A stretch of 64,000 nt of DNA from UTCFX2 sp002050125. Its GTDB lineage: Bacteria; Chloroflexota; Anaerolineae; Anaerolineales; UBA4823. Below the pieces are notes generated by a model that searched no databases, had not been told where the DNA came from, and worked only from the letters and a program-made list of their open reading frames with translations. Numbering within the stretch: the stretch's first letter is position 1; the number at the start of each line of letters is the position of its first letter. The translations under genes and the position numbers were made by a program. Below, piece after piece: positions 36,185 to 45,139 of this stretch. The stretch spans positions 248,001-312,000 of the forward strand of contig JAOSJQ010000001.1 in the NCBI GenBank assembly GCA_027494035.1, written 5' to 3'.

Positions 36185-36844
36185 ATGATAGAACATCGGA
36201 TTACCGCCCTCAAGGTTCAAAAACGCAACCCGCAACGGGTGAATGTGTATCTCGATGGCGAATTTGGGTTTGGTCTGGCGCGCATCACTGCCGCCTGGCT
36301 GAGCGTGGGTCAGGTCATCAGCGATGAAAAGATCGCCCAGTTACAGGCAGAAGACACGCGAGAAATTCATTACCAGCATGTGCTGCGATATTTGAGTTGT
36401 CGTCCGCGCACAGAGACCGAGATCCAGAGATATTTACAGAAAAAATCCGCGGACGAAGAAACGATCGATTATGTACTGGAGCGACTTAAGCGCGGCGGTC
36501 TGATCGATGACGAGCGTTTCGCTCAAAATTGGGTAGAAAACCGGGCTGAAATGCGGCCGCGCAGCCGGCGTGCATTGGTTTATGAATTGCGTCAGCGCGG
36601 AATTTCGGATGAAATCATTCAAGAATCGATCGGAGAGGTCAGTGACGATGATCAGGCGTATCTGGCTGCGCTTCGCCAGAAGCACAAGATCATCCACCTA
36701 GATTGGAACGAATACCGCCAAAAAATGCTCCGTTATCTAGCCCAACGCGGCTTCAGTTACGAAGTCAGCGCGGAGGTGGCGCGCCGGGTTTGGGAAGAAA
36801 CACATCTGACGGAGACAAAACAGAGAGAAGAGGCTGAACCATGA
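36185..36844 (+). CDS. recX: RecA regulator RecX
   Basis: A 219-residue cytosolic protein of three-helix repeats that binds in the groove of RecA filaments and inhibits them. The N-terminal strand-rich segment (RVNVYLDGEFGFGLA) is followed by RecX repeats with YLSCRPRTETEIQRYL, LIDDERFAQNWVENR and the C-terminal LAQRGFSYEVSAEV. It has the family's length and overlaps rny by ATGA. Its upstream neighbour is the degenerate RecA, so its real partner may be encoded elsewhere. Confidence 0.95.
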   Translation: MIEHRITALKVQKRNPQRVNVYLDGEFGFGLARITAAWLSVGQVISDEKIAQLQAEDTREIHYQHVLRYLSCRPRTETEIQRYLQKKSADEETIDYVLERLKRGGLIDDERFAQNWVENRAEMRPRSRRALVYELRQRGISDEIIQESIGEVSDDDQAYLAALRQKHKIIHLDWNEYRQKMLRYLAQRGFSYEVSAEVARRVWEETHLTETKQREEAEP

Positions 36845-38379
36845 ACTTAATATTCTATGTCATCGGGTTCATCATAGTTCTGGTTGCCCTGGGTCTGGGA
36901 CTGGTGCTGGGTTATCTTTACAAGCAGAACCGGGCCGAAAAAGCAAAACGTGAACAGATGGATGATGCAGAGAAATTTCTCGAAGAGGCTAAAGAGAAAG
37001 CGCGCCTGATCGAGATCAAAGCCCGCGACCAGGCTCTGGTGTTGCATCAAAAAGCCGAGCAGGACAATGACCGAAAACGGGCAGAGTTGAGCAAAGAGGA
37101 AGACCGGCTTCAGAAACGCCGCGAAGAAATGGATAACCGTGTCGACCGGCTTGAGAAGCGCGAACAAGCATTGAACAAACGCCAGAGCTTGATCGATAAA
37201 CGGGTAAATGATGTCGAGAAGCTATATTCCCAACATCTGGAGGAATTGCAGCGCATCTCCCAAATGTCGGTTGAAGAAGCGCGCACAATGCTGCTAGCCA
37301 ACGTCGAAAAAGAGTCGCGCAACGATATGGCGCGCGTGATCCGCCAGATCGAACAGGAAGCGCGCGAGGAAGGCGAGAACCGCGCCCGAAAATTGATCAC
37401 TGCAGCCATCCAGCGCGTCGCCTCTGATCATGTCGCCGAGATCACAACCTCTTCGGTTGAGATACCATCTGACGATATGAAGGGGCGGATTATTGGGCGC
37501 AACGGTCGGAATATCCACGCTTTCGAACAGGCGGCGGGGGTGGATGTGATCGTCGACGACACGCCCGAAGCTGTCACAATCTCATGCTTCGACCCGGTTC
37601 GCCGCGAAGTCGCCCGGCGCGCCTTGGGAAAACTGATCCAAGACGGGCGCATTCATCCGGCGCACATTGAAAAAGTCCTCAAGAATGAACAGAAGGAAGT
37701 TGACCGCTTGATCATCGAGGCAGGAGAGCAAGCAGTCTTTGAAGCCGGTGTGCCAGGACTGCACCCGGAAATCATCAAAATCTTCGGCAGGTTAAAATAC
37801 CGGACTTCCTACGGTCAAAACCAGCTTGCGCACGCGGTCGAAACCGCCAAGTTGGCGGCTGTCATTGCCGCCGAACTGGGAGCGGACGTCGAAACTGCCC
37901 GAACAGCCGCGCTGCTACATGACCTGGGCAAAGCGGTCGACCACAGCATCGAGGGCACCCACGCGCAACTGGGAGCCGAGATCGCTAAACGCTACGGTTT
38001 ACCACCCAAGGTCGTCAATGCAATTGCCTCGCATCACCACGAACTTGAGCAGGAGACGGTCGAGGCGGTGATTGTCGAAGCCGCGGATGCCATCTCCGGC
38101 GCACGGCCCGGTGCCCGCCGCGAGAGCCTGGAGCAGTACATCAAACGCGTGCGTTCGCTCGAGGACATTGCAAACACCCACAAGGGCGTCACCCAGAGCT
38201 ATGCGCTTCAGGCAGGGCGCGAGATCAGGATTTTTGTCAGACCGGAAGAGATCGACGATTTAGCATCGATCCAAATGGCGCGCGATATTGCCAAGAAGAT
38301 CGAAGAATCCATGCAGTATCCAGGGCAGATCAAAGTCACCGTGATCCGCGAAACGCGGGCTGTGGATTACGCGAAATAA
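36841..38379 (+). CDS. rny: Ribonuclease Y
   Basis: A 512-residue membrane-anchored endoribonuclease that starts mRNA decay. It shows an N-terminal membrane helix (residues 3-25), a long charged coiled coil (about 30-190), a KH domain with GRIIGRNGRNI (near 217-227) and an HD domain with LLHDLGKAVDH (near 358-368) carrying the metal ligands. It has the typical length. It starts within the recX stop (ATGA) and is closed by a strong terminator. Confidence 0.97.
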   Translation: MNLIFYVIGFIIVLVALGLGLVLGYLYKQNRAEKAKREQMDDAEKFLEEAKEKARLIEIKARDQALVLHQKAEQDNDRKRAELSKEEDRLQKRREEMDNRVDRLEKREQALNKRQSLIDKRVNDVEKLYSQHLEELQRISQMSVEEARTMLLANVEKESRNDMARVIRQIEQEAREEGENRARKLITAAIQRVASDHVAEITTSSVEIPSDDMKGRIIGRNGRNIHAFEQAAGVDVIVDDTPEAVTISCFDPVRREVARRALGKLIQDGRIHPAHIEKVLKNEQKEVDRLIIEAGEQAVFEAGVPGLHPEIIKIFGRLKYRTSYGQNQLAHAVETAKLAAVIAAELGADVETARTAALLHDLGKAVDHSIEGTHAQLGAEIAKRYGLPPKVVNAIASHHHELEQETVEAVIVEAADAISGARPGARRESLEQYIKRVRSLEDIANTHKGVTQSYALQAGREIRIFVRPEEIDDLASIQMARDIAKKIEESMQYPGQIKVTVIRETRAVDYAK

Positions 38380-38397
38380 CGCGAGTATAAGAAAAGC

Positions 38398-38434
38398 GAG
38401 CGAAGGCAGCTAACAGGTCCTTCGCTCGTCTTTT
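38398..38434 (+). terminator. Terminator after rny
   Basis: GAGCGAAGG (38398-38406) pairs with CCTTCGCTC (38419-38427), followed by GTCTTTT. It may also serve the convergent lipoprotein gene, whose stop is at 38438. Confidence 0.88.
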
Positions 38435-38437
38435 AAC

Positions 38438-39139
38438 TCATTGAACCGGCGCTGGGGGATATTTACTTTTGATGGAACCGAAACCAGTCCAGGGAACTAA
38501 ATATTCAAGAGTACCTTCCCGCCCGAGAAAGCCCATCGAAAAGAGCTTTGCCTCCAAGAACTCATCATACTTATCAGGGTCAAAATAGGTCATCAGTCTG
38601 ATAGGCGTATCGGGTCTCAACTCACCGCGCTGTAACTCAGGGAGGTCAGCCGTATTAAATTCGTAAGCGATCCCTCTATCCGGGTCTATTACAATAAGTG
38701 AATAACCCAATGCCGGAGACCCGGGAGGTCCACGATACGTTGGAATGTTAATGACAAATTTTGGCTCTCCATTTACTTTTATTGCATCGCCGAACTTGAG
38801 GTTGAGGTTTCCCCAAAAGTTGATTTTCGCCACTTTTTGATCGAGGATGTAAGCCTCCCCATGCCAGTTTTTTGGAGCCGAACGAAACCGAATGATGTCG
38901 TCAAAGATCAACCACGCGGAACCTGTGGTAGAGAGGCTCTGCTGATCAATGCTCGCTGAGTTTCTCAGAATACGCAGAGCTTCTTCTTCAGTCGTTACGC
39001 CTGAGACGATGTTTTGCCAGCAGGGCAGTTGACAGGTCAAATCGGCGTAGAAAGAACGACCTTTTATCCAGCTACACCCAGAAAGAATTAAACTCGGCAA
39101 AATTAAGAGGACCGATAAACCAATTTTTTTCAAAAACAT
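38438..39139 (-). CDS. Lipoprotein of unknown function ('CQLPCW' type)
   Basis: A 233-residue secreted lipoprotein: a short signal peptide ends in LILSGC (Cys near residue 22). The mature N-terminus carries CQLPCWQNIVSGVTTEEEAL, two close cysteines followed by a Thr/Glu-rich turn. I recall this pattern from small lipoproteins repeated in Anaerolineae-like genomes. The rest is strand-rich with no known domain. It stands alone between two convergent or spaced units. A TCATCTT/AAGATGA hairpin with a 5-nt loop lies in its leader (39166-39184). Confidence 0.75.
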   Translation of the reverse strand: MFLKKIGLSVLLILPSLILSGCSWIKGRSFYADLTCQLPCWQNIVSGVTTEEEALRILRNSASIDQQSLSTTGSAWLIFDDIIRFRSAPKNWHGEAYILDQKVAKINFWGNLNLKFGDAIKVNGEPKFVINIPTYRGPPGSPALGYSLIVIDPDRGIAYEFNTADLPELQRGELRPDTPIRLMTYFDPDKYDEFLEAKLFSMGFLGREGTLEYLVPWTGFGSIKSKYPPAPVQ

Positions 39140-39369
39140 ATCGCATCACCAGTACGTGCACCCAATCATCTTACGAAAAGATGACTATCTCCTATATTTA
39201 TATTTTTATTGCGGGATCCGGAAGCTCGGTCGGGTAGGTAACCCAATTTGCGATTGCTTGTGCCAGGTAGTCCTCAGGGGGTTATGAGGACGTACTACGA
39301 CCAGCCGAACAGGTTCGCAGCCTCCCACACTGCCCGCTACCAGGGGTATGCCGAAAAACCTGCTCCGAT

Positions 39370-40530
39370 CTACTCTTTATCCGGTCTTGGGCCGGATAAG
39401 CGGGCAGGTCCTCCCATCGTATCCAGGAACTGGGCAATGCGGGCAAGATAGAGGGCGCGCACATTTTGACGCGCATCCCCTGATTTATTCACCGATTCGA
39501 GGCTGTCCATGATGTTGATTAACATCCCCGCTTGGGCTTCCGCGCGGCCCATCTCTTGATACGCCAGGCGCTGCGCCTCTCCAATCGCGCGTTCCTTACT
39601 TGCATCTCCCTGCAAACGCGCTTGCCAGGTGCTGACGCGCTGTTCAGCCACAACTTTTTCGGGCGTCTCGAAATGCCCGATATCAATCCAAACCAGTTCG
39701 GCGCCGTGTTCACCGAATTTCTTCTGACCGGCGGGGCTGTATAATTCAGCGTTGATCTCGGCGCGCGGGTCCACAGCTCGACCCTTTGGCGCGGTCAAGT
39801 AGTCCACCGGATGCCGGTGGATGAAATCGGTGATGATCGAGACGACGACGCGGTTCACGCCATCTTCCCAGCTTTCGATGCCCCCTTCAGCCAACTGGCG
39901 GTTATAAACCATCCGAACAACCGCCTCCTCGGAATATTGCAGCAGCGCATCGATGCCTTTCGCTTTGTCTGCTCCCTCCTGGCGGGCTAAACGATACCTG
40001 TAGCGGATATCGTGCACCAGCACTGCAATTCCATCTTTCGAATGCGTGTTCAGTTTTTCAATAAGCCGGTAGCGCTCCTCCAGGCTTGAATATTCTTTGA
40101 TCGTTTCATAACGGTTCAGGAAATGCGTGCCGGGACCCAGCACGCGCAGCGAGCCGCGGAAATCTTCCACCAGCGCAATGCTCCCCGCGCTGATCGACAA
40201 TCTTCCCGGACCGCCGATTCCCGAAATTGGGCGCTTGACGAGCCTATCGGCTTGAGCTTTCCCATCGCCAATTTGCAGCGCCGGATATCCAAACCCAAAC
40301 ATACAGGCAAACAAATATTCCATCCCCTCAAACGGTTTCGTCATCCGCAATGCTAAGTGGATATAACGCGCCCCCAGGTAAAGCGCGAGCAAAAAGACGA
40401 CCAGCGGAATTAATAAATATCGAACTCCCAATCCCTGTCCAATCGTCAAGCGGAAGAACACAAAATTCAAAACGATCCAAGCCAGCAATATCGTTGTGGC
40501 AATCAATAATCTGAAACCTGGGCGGATCAT
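39370..40530 (-). CDS. Membrane-bound SPFH/band 7-like protein (second of a pair)
   Basis: A 386-residue protein with two N-terminal membrane helices (about 7-29 and 38-60), a band 7/SPFH-like domain (RLSISAGSIALVEDFRGSLR through about 290) and an Ala/Glu/Gln-rich helical segment (ASKERAIGEAQRLAYQEMGR) typical of stomatin-like oligomers. Its start overlaps the stop of the upstream SPFH-like gene as ATGA, so the two products are probably made in fixed ratio and assemble together. The role, perhaps a membrane microdomain scaffold, is an inference from the family. Confidence 0.72.
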   Translation of the reverse strand: MIRPGFRLLIATTILLAWIVLNFVFFRLTIGQGLGVRYLLIPLVVFLLALYLGARYIHLALRMTKPFEGMEYLFACMFGFGYPALQIGDGKAQADRLVKRPISGIGGPGRLSISAGSIALVEDFRGSLRVLGPGTHFLNRYETIKEYSSLEERYRLIEKLNTHSKDGIAVLVHDIRYRYRLARQEGADKAKGIDALLQYSEEAVVRMVYNRQLAEGGIESWEDGVNRVVVSIITDFIHRHPVDYLTAPKGRAVDPRAEINAELYSPAGQKKFGEHGAELVWIDIGHFETPEKVVAEQRVSTWQARLQGDASKERAIGEAQRLAYQEMGRAEAQAGMLINIMDSLESVNKSGDARQNVRALYLARIAQFLDTMGGPARLSGPRPDKE

Positions 40531-42128
40531 TTTGATTTCTCCTCAGCCGCTCCCTGGTCCAACAGCTTAGGGCTCGATTCTTTTTCAGCCGTCAGATCCA
40601 ACCGCAGACTCTTCAATAAGCCGAATGCGTCTTTTGGCAAGAACTGGCGCGTGGCAGGATCCGCCGCCATCTCCTCCAGAATCTGAAAGATGCGCAGGCT
40701 CAAAGCCTCTTCGGTGTAAGCCGAACTCTTCATCAGGCTCGAAAGCTGCTCGATCATTTCGCTCTGCCGGTCGGCTCTGGCTTGGTTGCGAATGCGGCTC
40801 ACCTCCAGATCCATGTCGGCGCGAATGATGTCTGCCTCCTTTTGCCAGCGCGCCCGCCAGTTTTCAATTCGCTGCTGGTTGACCTGGGGATCGGTGGGGT
40901 TCAATTCGGAAAAACCAGCCTGGACAACTTTGATCCCGCGCTCGCGCAGCACCTTCGAGCCGCGTAGTTCCTGAACCGCAGCAATTCTGAAGTTGCGATG
41001 ATCAACCCGCTGGTCTATTTGAGGCGGCGCGCCATCGTTGCGCTGCACAAACTGGTAAGAAACCATCCCTAAAAGGCAAATCCGGCGCTCGAACTCCGGT
41101 TTGATTTCGTCGAGCAATGGGCACGAAGCAGGATCCTCGGGTTTGTAGAACTCATTGAGCGTGAAGCGGGCGATCATGTTGCGGAATACTTCTGCGGCGA
41201 CCAGCGCCGGCATGTCCGTCCACCGATTCGACCGGTCAGTTTCGATCACGTCCCGCGCCTGGGAATAGACCGCCGAGAAGATGCGCTGGTCGTCGATCAG
41301 GTAGGGTGGACGCACGTTCGATCTCTCGCCTACCTCCAATTGTGAATTCGGTTCCAGGTAATACAAGAAACTTTGGGCATAAGTGTGGATTTCATCCTTG
41401 TCCAGGGGATCGAGTTCATCGCGAATAGCTACGATCCGGCGGGTCTCCCCATCGATCTGCAAGAGGCGCAAGTTTTGAGCCGTTTCTTCGTCCACGTACG
41501 CGACCTGGATCACGTCTGACGGCTGCCCCAGCGTAAAGGTCGCGTAGACGTTTGTACTGAGTTCGATGCCTTCGTTCGTCTGACCGCGAACGTCCTTAAG
41601 GGTCCGAAAGTAATTACGCAGGCTCACTACATCTCTCAGCCGCTCACCACCGCGCAAGAAGACCAGTCCGGGGCGACCAACCCGGGCGGCGCCAACGTTC
41701 TGCCGCTCGATAACCACCGCGCTGTTCAGGTCGACTAACAACACATTGGCGCTCGTCCTGCCCACCTCGCCCACCAGCACGCCATCGCGCACCAGCAAAA
41801 AAGGGGTCACCCGTCCGAGCGCCGTACTGATCATGCGGCGCATTATCTGGGTTACCTGGCGATTGTCATTCACCGGAAATGCCGAACTGGCAGCCCAGTA
41901 GAGAACCAAAATCACAAAGAAGAACGCGGCCAGGGCATTCTCAGTGATGAACAGAGTGATCTTCATCGAGTGAGCCAACCCAGGCATGCCTTCTACTGCC
42001 TGTCCGGACAACAACGACCTCATAAAGAGCAGAGCCAGACGCAGCTCATAGCGAAAAACAAACAGCAGAGCTGCCCCTGCGGCTGCAATAATCACCCAGC
42101 GAAGACAACCAGATCGGTTCTTCCTCAT
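40527..42128 (-). CDS. Large membrane-bound SPFH-like protein (first of a pair)
   Basis: A 533-residue protein with membrane helices near residues 10-35 and 58-84, then an SPFH-like domain (RPGLVFLRGGERLRDVVSLR onward) with an insertion of about 100 residues, and a C-terminal coiled coil (near 415-480) rich in Arg, Glu and Gln. The C-terminal GIKVVQAGFSELNPTDPQV resembles the strand that ends band 7 domains. It is coupled to a second SPFH-like gene by a 4-nt overlap and lies 30 nt after a metallo-hydrolase gene. The exact family is not certain. Confidence 0.7.
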   Translation of the reverse strand: MRKNRSGCLRWVIIAAAGAALLFVFRYELRLALLFMRSLLSGQAVEGMPGLAHSMKITLFITENALAAFFFVILVLYWAASSAFPVNDNRQVTQIMRRMISTALGRVTPFLLVRDGVLVGEVGRTSANVLLVDLNSAVVIERQNVGAARVGRPGLVFLRGGERLRDVVSLRNYFRTLKDVRGQTNEGIELSTNVYATFTLGQPSDVIQVAYVDEETAQNLRLLQIDGETRRIVAIRDELDPLDKDEIHTYAQSFLYYLEPNSQLEVGERSNVRPPYLIDDQRIFSAVYSQARDVIETDRSNRWTDMPALVAAEVFRNMIARFTLNEFYKPEDPASCPLLDEIKPEFERRICLLGMVSYQFVQRNDGAPPQIDQRVDHRNFRIAAVQELRGSKVLRERGIKVVQAGFSELNPTDPQVNQQRIENWRARWQKEADIIRADMDLEVSRIRNQARADRQSEMIEQLSSLMKSSAYTEEALSLRIFQILEEMAADPATRQFLPKDAFGLLKSLRLDLTAEKESSPKLLDQGAAEEKSK

Positions 42129-42158
42129 CCCTAAAAGACTCTCATAATGAGTATATTA

Positions 42159-42803
42159 TTAGAAGTCCAGGTCTGTCAAGAAAGGATTGCTCCTGCGCTC
42201 CTCCCCAACCGTGGTTTCGGGACCATGACCAGAGAGCAGCCGGGTGTCATCGGGCATGGTTAAGATTTGGGTCTGAATGCTTTGGATGAGCTGGTTGTAG
42301 CTGCCGCCCGGCAGATCCGTTCTCCCGATCGAGCCGGCAAAAATCACATCGCCGCAAAAAGCGACTTTCATCTCGGAGGAATAAAAAACCACATGACCGG
42401 GGGTGTGACCCGGGGCATGCCGTATGTCAAAACCAATGCTCCCAACCTTCACCTGCGTTTCCTTATCCAGCATCACCGAAGGCCGCGGACCTGGATCGAT
42501 CCTGAAACCGAACAATTCAGACCCCCCGCGCGCTTCCCATAACGGCAGGTCGCCCGAGTGCAGTGCAACTGCTAGACTGGGTTGCACAACTTGAGCCAGT
42601 TCAGCCGTTCCGCCGAGGTGATCGAAATGGGCGTGCGTCAGCCAGATCTGGCGGATGCGGTAATCCCGGTCGGCGGCTGCGCGCGCAAGTTTAGCGCCAT
42701 CCCAGGCTGGGTCGATCACTGCTGCGTCCCCAGTCGTAGTATCCGCAATCAGATAGGTGTTTGTGCCCACCGGACCGAGCGTAAATTGGACAATATCCAG
42801 CAT
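42159..42803 (-). CDS. Metallo-beta-lactamase-fold hydrolase (glyoxalase II-like)
   Basis: A 214-residue cytosolic hydrolase. The two-metal motif is THAHFDHLGG (near residues 55-64), with further ligands in HAPGHTPGHVVF, CGDVIFAGSIGRTDL and LLSGHGPETTV, the layout of small hydroxyacylglutathione-hydrolase-like enzymes. Such proteins cleave thioesters or persulfides; the substrate cannot be read here. ATG 42803 (MLDIVQF) has GGAGA 5 nt upstream and is preferred to an ATG 12 nt earlier. Confidence 0.93.
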   Translation of the reverse strand: MLDIVQFTLGPVGTNTYLIADTTTGDAAVIDPAWDGAKLARAAADRDYRIRQIWLTHAHFDHLGGTAELAQVVQPSLAVALHSGDLPLWEARGGSELFGFRIDPGPRPSVMLDKETQVKVGSIGFDIRHAPGHTPGHVVFYSSEMKVAFCGDVIFAGSIGRTDLPGGSYNQLIQSIQTQILTMPDDTRLLSGHGPETTVGEERRSNPFLTDLDF

Positions 42804-42820
42804 CAAATCTCCCATTTTCT

Positions 42821-43441
42821 TTATTTGGACACCCGCAGGATAATTGCATTGAAGCTCAACAAGAGGCCCGCGACGATTCCAATTGCGCCGAATACGCGCC
42901 CCTGATCGCCGCTAAAACCCAACAGGCTTACAACCTTGATCTCCAGCGGCTGCGCGGCGATCAAACGCCGCGTGCCTGGACCGGCGACGGCTAATCGAGG
43001 TTGTGAATGCAGCCAGATCTTCCCCGGATAATTCCCAGGTTTGGCTGCCCGCAGGTTCCACAAGAAAACCACCGGATGCTCGCTCGAAAACGCCTGCGAG
43101 ATCTCCCCGGTGGGGGTGTGGGGAAGCCCAACCAGGTCAAGTTGAGAGATCAGCGTGAAATCGCCAGTCGTTATCTTAATGTCTCCCGGCCTGATCCATT
43201 CGAAAGTGAGCCTGACTTTTGCCGCATCGCCTTTACGCAGCCCCTCCGGAAATTCATATTTCAGCCAGGCGACCGGAGCACCGTCTGCCAGAGCTCCACC
43301 TGGATTGGGACTCAATTCTTCCCAGAGGATTGGAATCGTGCGCGAAATCAACTTAAGCGGAACCACTCCCCAGGCAAAGATCAGCGCTGAAGCAAGAAAT
43401 ATCGCCGCTCCAAATCCACGCAGGAGCAATTGCCTTCTCAT
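42821..43441 (-). CDS. Membrane-anchored protein of unknown function
   Basis: A 206-residue protein with a hydrophobic helix at each end (about 8-30 and 182-201) and a strand-rich extracytoplasmic domain between, roughly residues 35-175, that looks Ig- or DUF-like (KVRLTFEWIRPGDIKI). It is the first gene of a four-gene unit with the metallo-hydrolase and the SPFH pair. TATAAT ends only 6 nt before the ATG, so its mRNA may be leaderless. I do not recognise the family. Confidence 0.75.
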   Translation of the reverse strand: MRRQLLLRGFGAAIFLASALIFAWGVVPLKLISRTIPILWEELSPNPGGALADGAPVAWLKYEFPEGLRKGDAAKVRLTFEWIRPGDIKITTGDFTLISQLDLVGLPHTPTGEISQAFSSEHPVVFLWNLRAAKPGNYPGKIWLHSQPRLAVAGPGTRRLIAAQPLEIKVVSLLGFSGDQGRVFGAIGIVAGLLLSFNAIILRVSK

Positions 43442-43447
43442 CAGTCA

Positions 43448-43453
43448 ATTATA
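43448..43453 (-). promoter_or_regulatory. -10 box abutting the start of the 43441 gene
   Basis: TATAAT on the minus strand lies 6 nt before the ATG, which would put the transcription start on or at the start codon. No convincing -35 box is seen. Confidence 0.4.
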
Positions 43454-43581
43454 GCTGGTTCGAGGCAAAATAGTTTGAGGTTTTGACATTCCTGCAAAAA
43501 TGCAATCTCCATTCGAGGTGCTTTTCTTCCCCCTTCACGCGGCAATTTGCCATAATTCCCCATAACAACGCCAGATTTTAT

Positions 43582-43587
43582 TATAAT
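43582..43587 (+). promoter_or_regulatory. -10 box for the tryptophanase gene
   Basis: TATAAT occurs directly before G43588, so it overlaps the first in-frame ATG (43586). The transcript would start near 43594 and carry a leader of about 79 nt to the TTG at 43673. The -35 region is weak. Confidence 0.5.
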
Positions 43588-43672
43588 GACACTCTATCCA
43601 AGAAATATAGCTTCTCTAGAAACGCAAACAGAATCAACCGAACTCTCAATTTTCAAAGCTCTGGAGGCGAAA

Positions 43673-45070
43673 TTGAAAGCGTACCATCCACCCGAACCGT
43701 TCCGAATTAAGATGGTAGAGCCAATCCGGCTGACCGCGCGCGAGGAACGCGAGCGCGCCATTGAACGCGCAGGTTACAACGTATTTGCACTGCTGGCGGA
43801 AGACGTGTTTATCGACCTGCTAACCGATTCGGGCACGGGGGCAATGAGCCAGGCTCAGTGGGCGGCGATGATGCAAGGCGATGAATCGTACGCGGGGGCG
43901 CGGTCATTTCAACGCCTGTCCGCCGCCATGGATGAAATTTTGGGGTTCCGTTTTTTCGTCCCCACCCATCAGGGGCGCGCTGCCGAGAACATCCTCTGTT
44001 CATTGTTCATCAAGCCCGGGACGTATGTGCCATCTAATATGCACTTCGATACCACCGACGCAAACATTCGGGCGCGCGGCGGGCAGCCCGTGAATCTGGT
44101 AATCGACGAAGCCCGAGATCCGCAGAGCCGGCACCCTTTCAAAGGCAACCTGGATATCCAAAAACTGCGCGCATTCATCGCCGCGCACGGTCCGGATAAA
44201 ACCCCCATGGGCATGATCACGATCACCAACAACGCCGGCGGCGGTCAGCCGGTCTCCATGGAGAATCTTCGCCAGGTTTCACAGACCTACAAAGAGTTCG
44301 GCATTCCCTTTTTCATCGACGCGTGCCGATTCGCTGAAAACGCCTATTTCATCAAGCTGCGTGAGCCAGGGTATGCTCAAAAAACCACGCTCGAAATTGC
44401 CCGAGAGGTCTTTGCGCTGGCAGATGGCGCGACGATGAGCGCAAAGAAGGACGCTATCGTCAACATCGGCGGGTTTCTAGCGATGAACAGCCCAACCCTT
44501 TATCAACAGGCGTGCAACGAACTGATTCTGCGGGAAGGGTTCCCTACCTACGGCGGTCTCGCCGGGCGTGACCTAGACGCGATTGCAACCGGACTGCGGG
44601 AGGGGCTGGATGAGGATTACCTCGCCTACCGGCTGGGTCAGACCGCCTATCTGGCTGAAAGCCTGCTCGCCCAACAAATCCCGATCATCGAGCCGGCTGG
44701 GGGTCATGCGGTGTATCTGGATGCCCACAGGCTGTTCCCTCACATCCCCTCGGCGGAATTTCCAGGGCAGGCGCTGGCGGTCGAGTTGTACCGCCAGGGC
44801 GGTATCCGCGCGGTTGAGATCGGCTCGGTGATGTTCGCCCACCCCGACCCAGCCACCGGTAAGATGGTTCATCCTGACTTAGAGCTGGTCCGGCTGGCGA
44901 TACCCCGCCGGGTCTACACCCAAAGCCACCTGGATTTCGTGGTTAAAACTCTCACAGAGATCGCGGCGCGCCGCGATCAAATCCACGGCTACCGGTTCAC
45001 CTATGCGCCCGAATTCTTGCGTCACTTCACTGCCCGTTTTGAGCCGGTGGGCGACTCGGTGAGAATTTAG
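43673..45070 (+). CDS. tnaA: Tryptophanase (PLP-dependent beta-eliminating lyase)
   Basis: A 465-residue cytosolic enzyme converting L-tryptophan to indole, pyruvate and ammonia. The PLP lysine lies in MSAKKDAIVNIGG, and the substrate loop FFVPTHQGRAAENIL is conserved. At the position where tyrosine phenol-lyase has Arg in MERG, this protein has Ile in RAVEIGS, which favours tryptophanase. TTG 43673 with GGAGG 5 nt upstream is taken as start, because an ATG at 43586 lies inside the -10 box and would add 29 unlike residues. The length then matches the family. No obvious TnaC leader peptide is seen. Confidence 0.88.
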   Translation: MKAYHPPEPFRIKMVEPIRLTAREERERAIERAGYNVFALLAEDVFIDLLTDSGTGAMSQAQWAAMMQGDESYAGARSFQRLSAAMDEILGFRFFVPTHQGRAAENILCSLFIKPGTYVPSNMHFDTTDANIRARGGQPVNLVIDEARDPQSRHPFKGNLDIQKLRAFIAAHGPDKTPMGMITITNNAGGGQPVSMENLRQVSQTYKEFGIPFFIDACRFAENAYFIKLREPGYAQKTTLEIAREVFALADGATMSAKKDAIVNIGGFLAMNSPTLYQQACNELILREGFPTYGGLAGRDLDAIATGLREGLDEDYLAYRLGQTAYLAESLLAQQIPIIEPAGGHAVYLDAHRLFPHIPSAEFPGQALAVELYRQGGIRAVEIGSVMFAHPDPATGKMVHPDLELVRLAIPRRVYTQSHLDFVVKTLTEIAARRDQIHGYRFTYAPEFLRHFTARFEPVGDSVRI

Positions 45071-45139
45071 GAAAGACAAATTTGGCGCCGCCTGCATATT
45101 TTTAGCCGCGCAAACTCAGGCAGATTATCCGAGACAGGA

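Noticed and set aside
39140..39369. A gene in the spacer between the lipoprotein and the SPFH-like gene
   Set aside because: No supportable frame; only small hairpins (39166-39184 and a CCTCA/TGAGG pair near 39274-39291) are seen.
43586..45070. Tyrosine phenol-lyase
   Set aside because: The residue equivalent to the substrate-binding Arg in MERG is Ile in VEIG, which matches tryptophanase.
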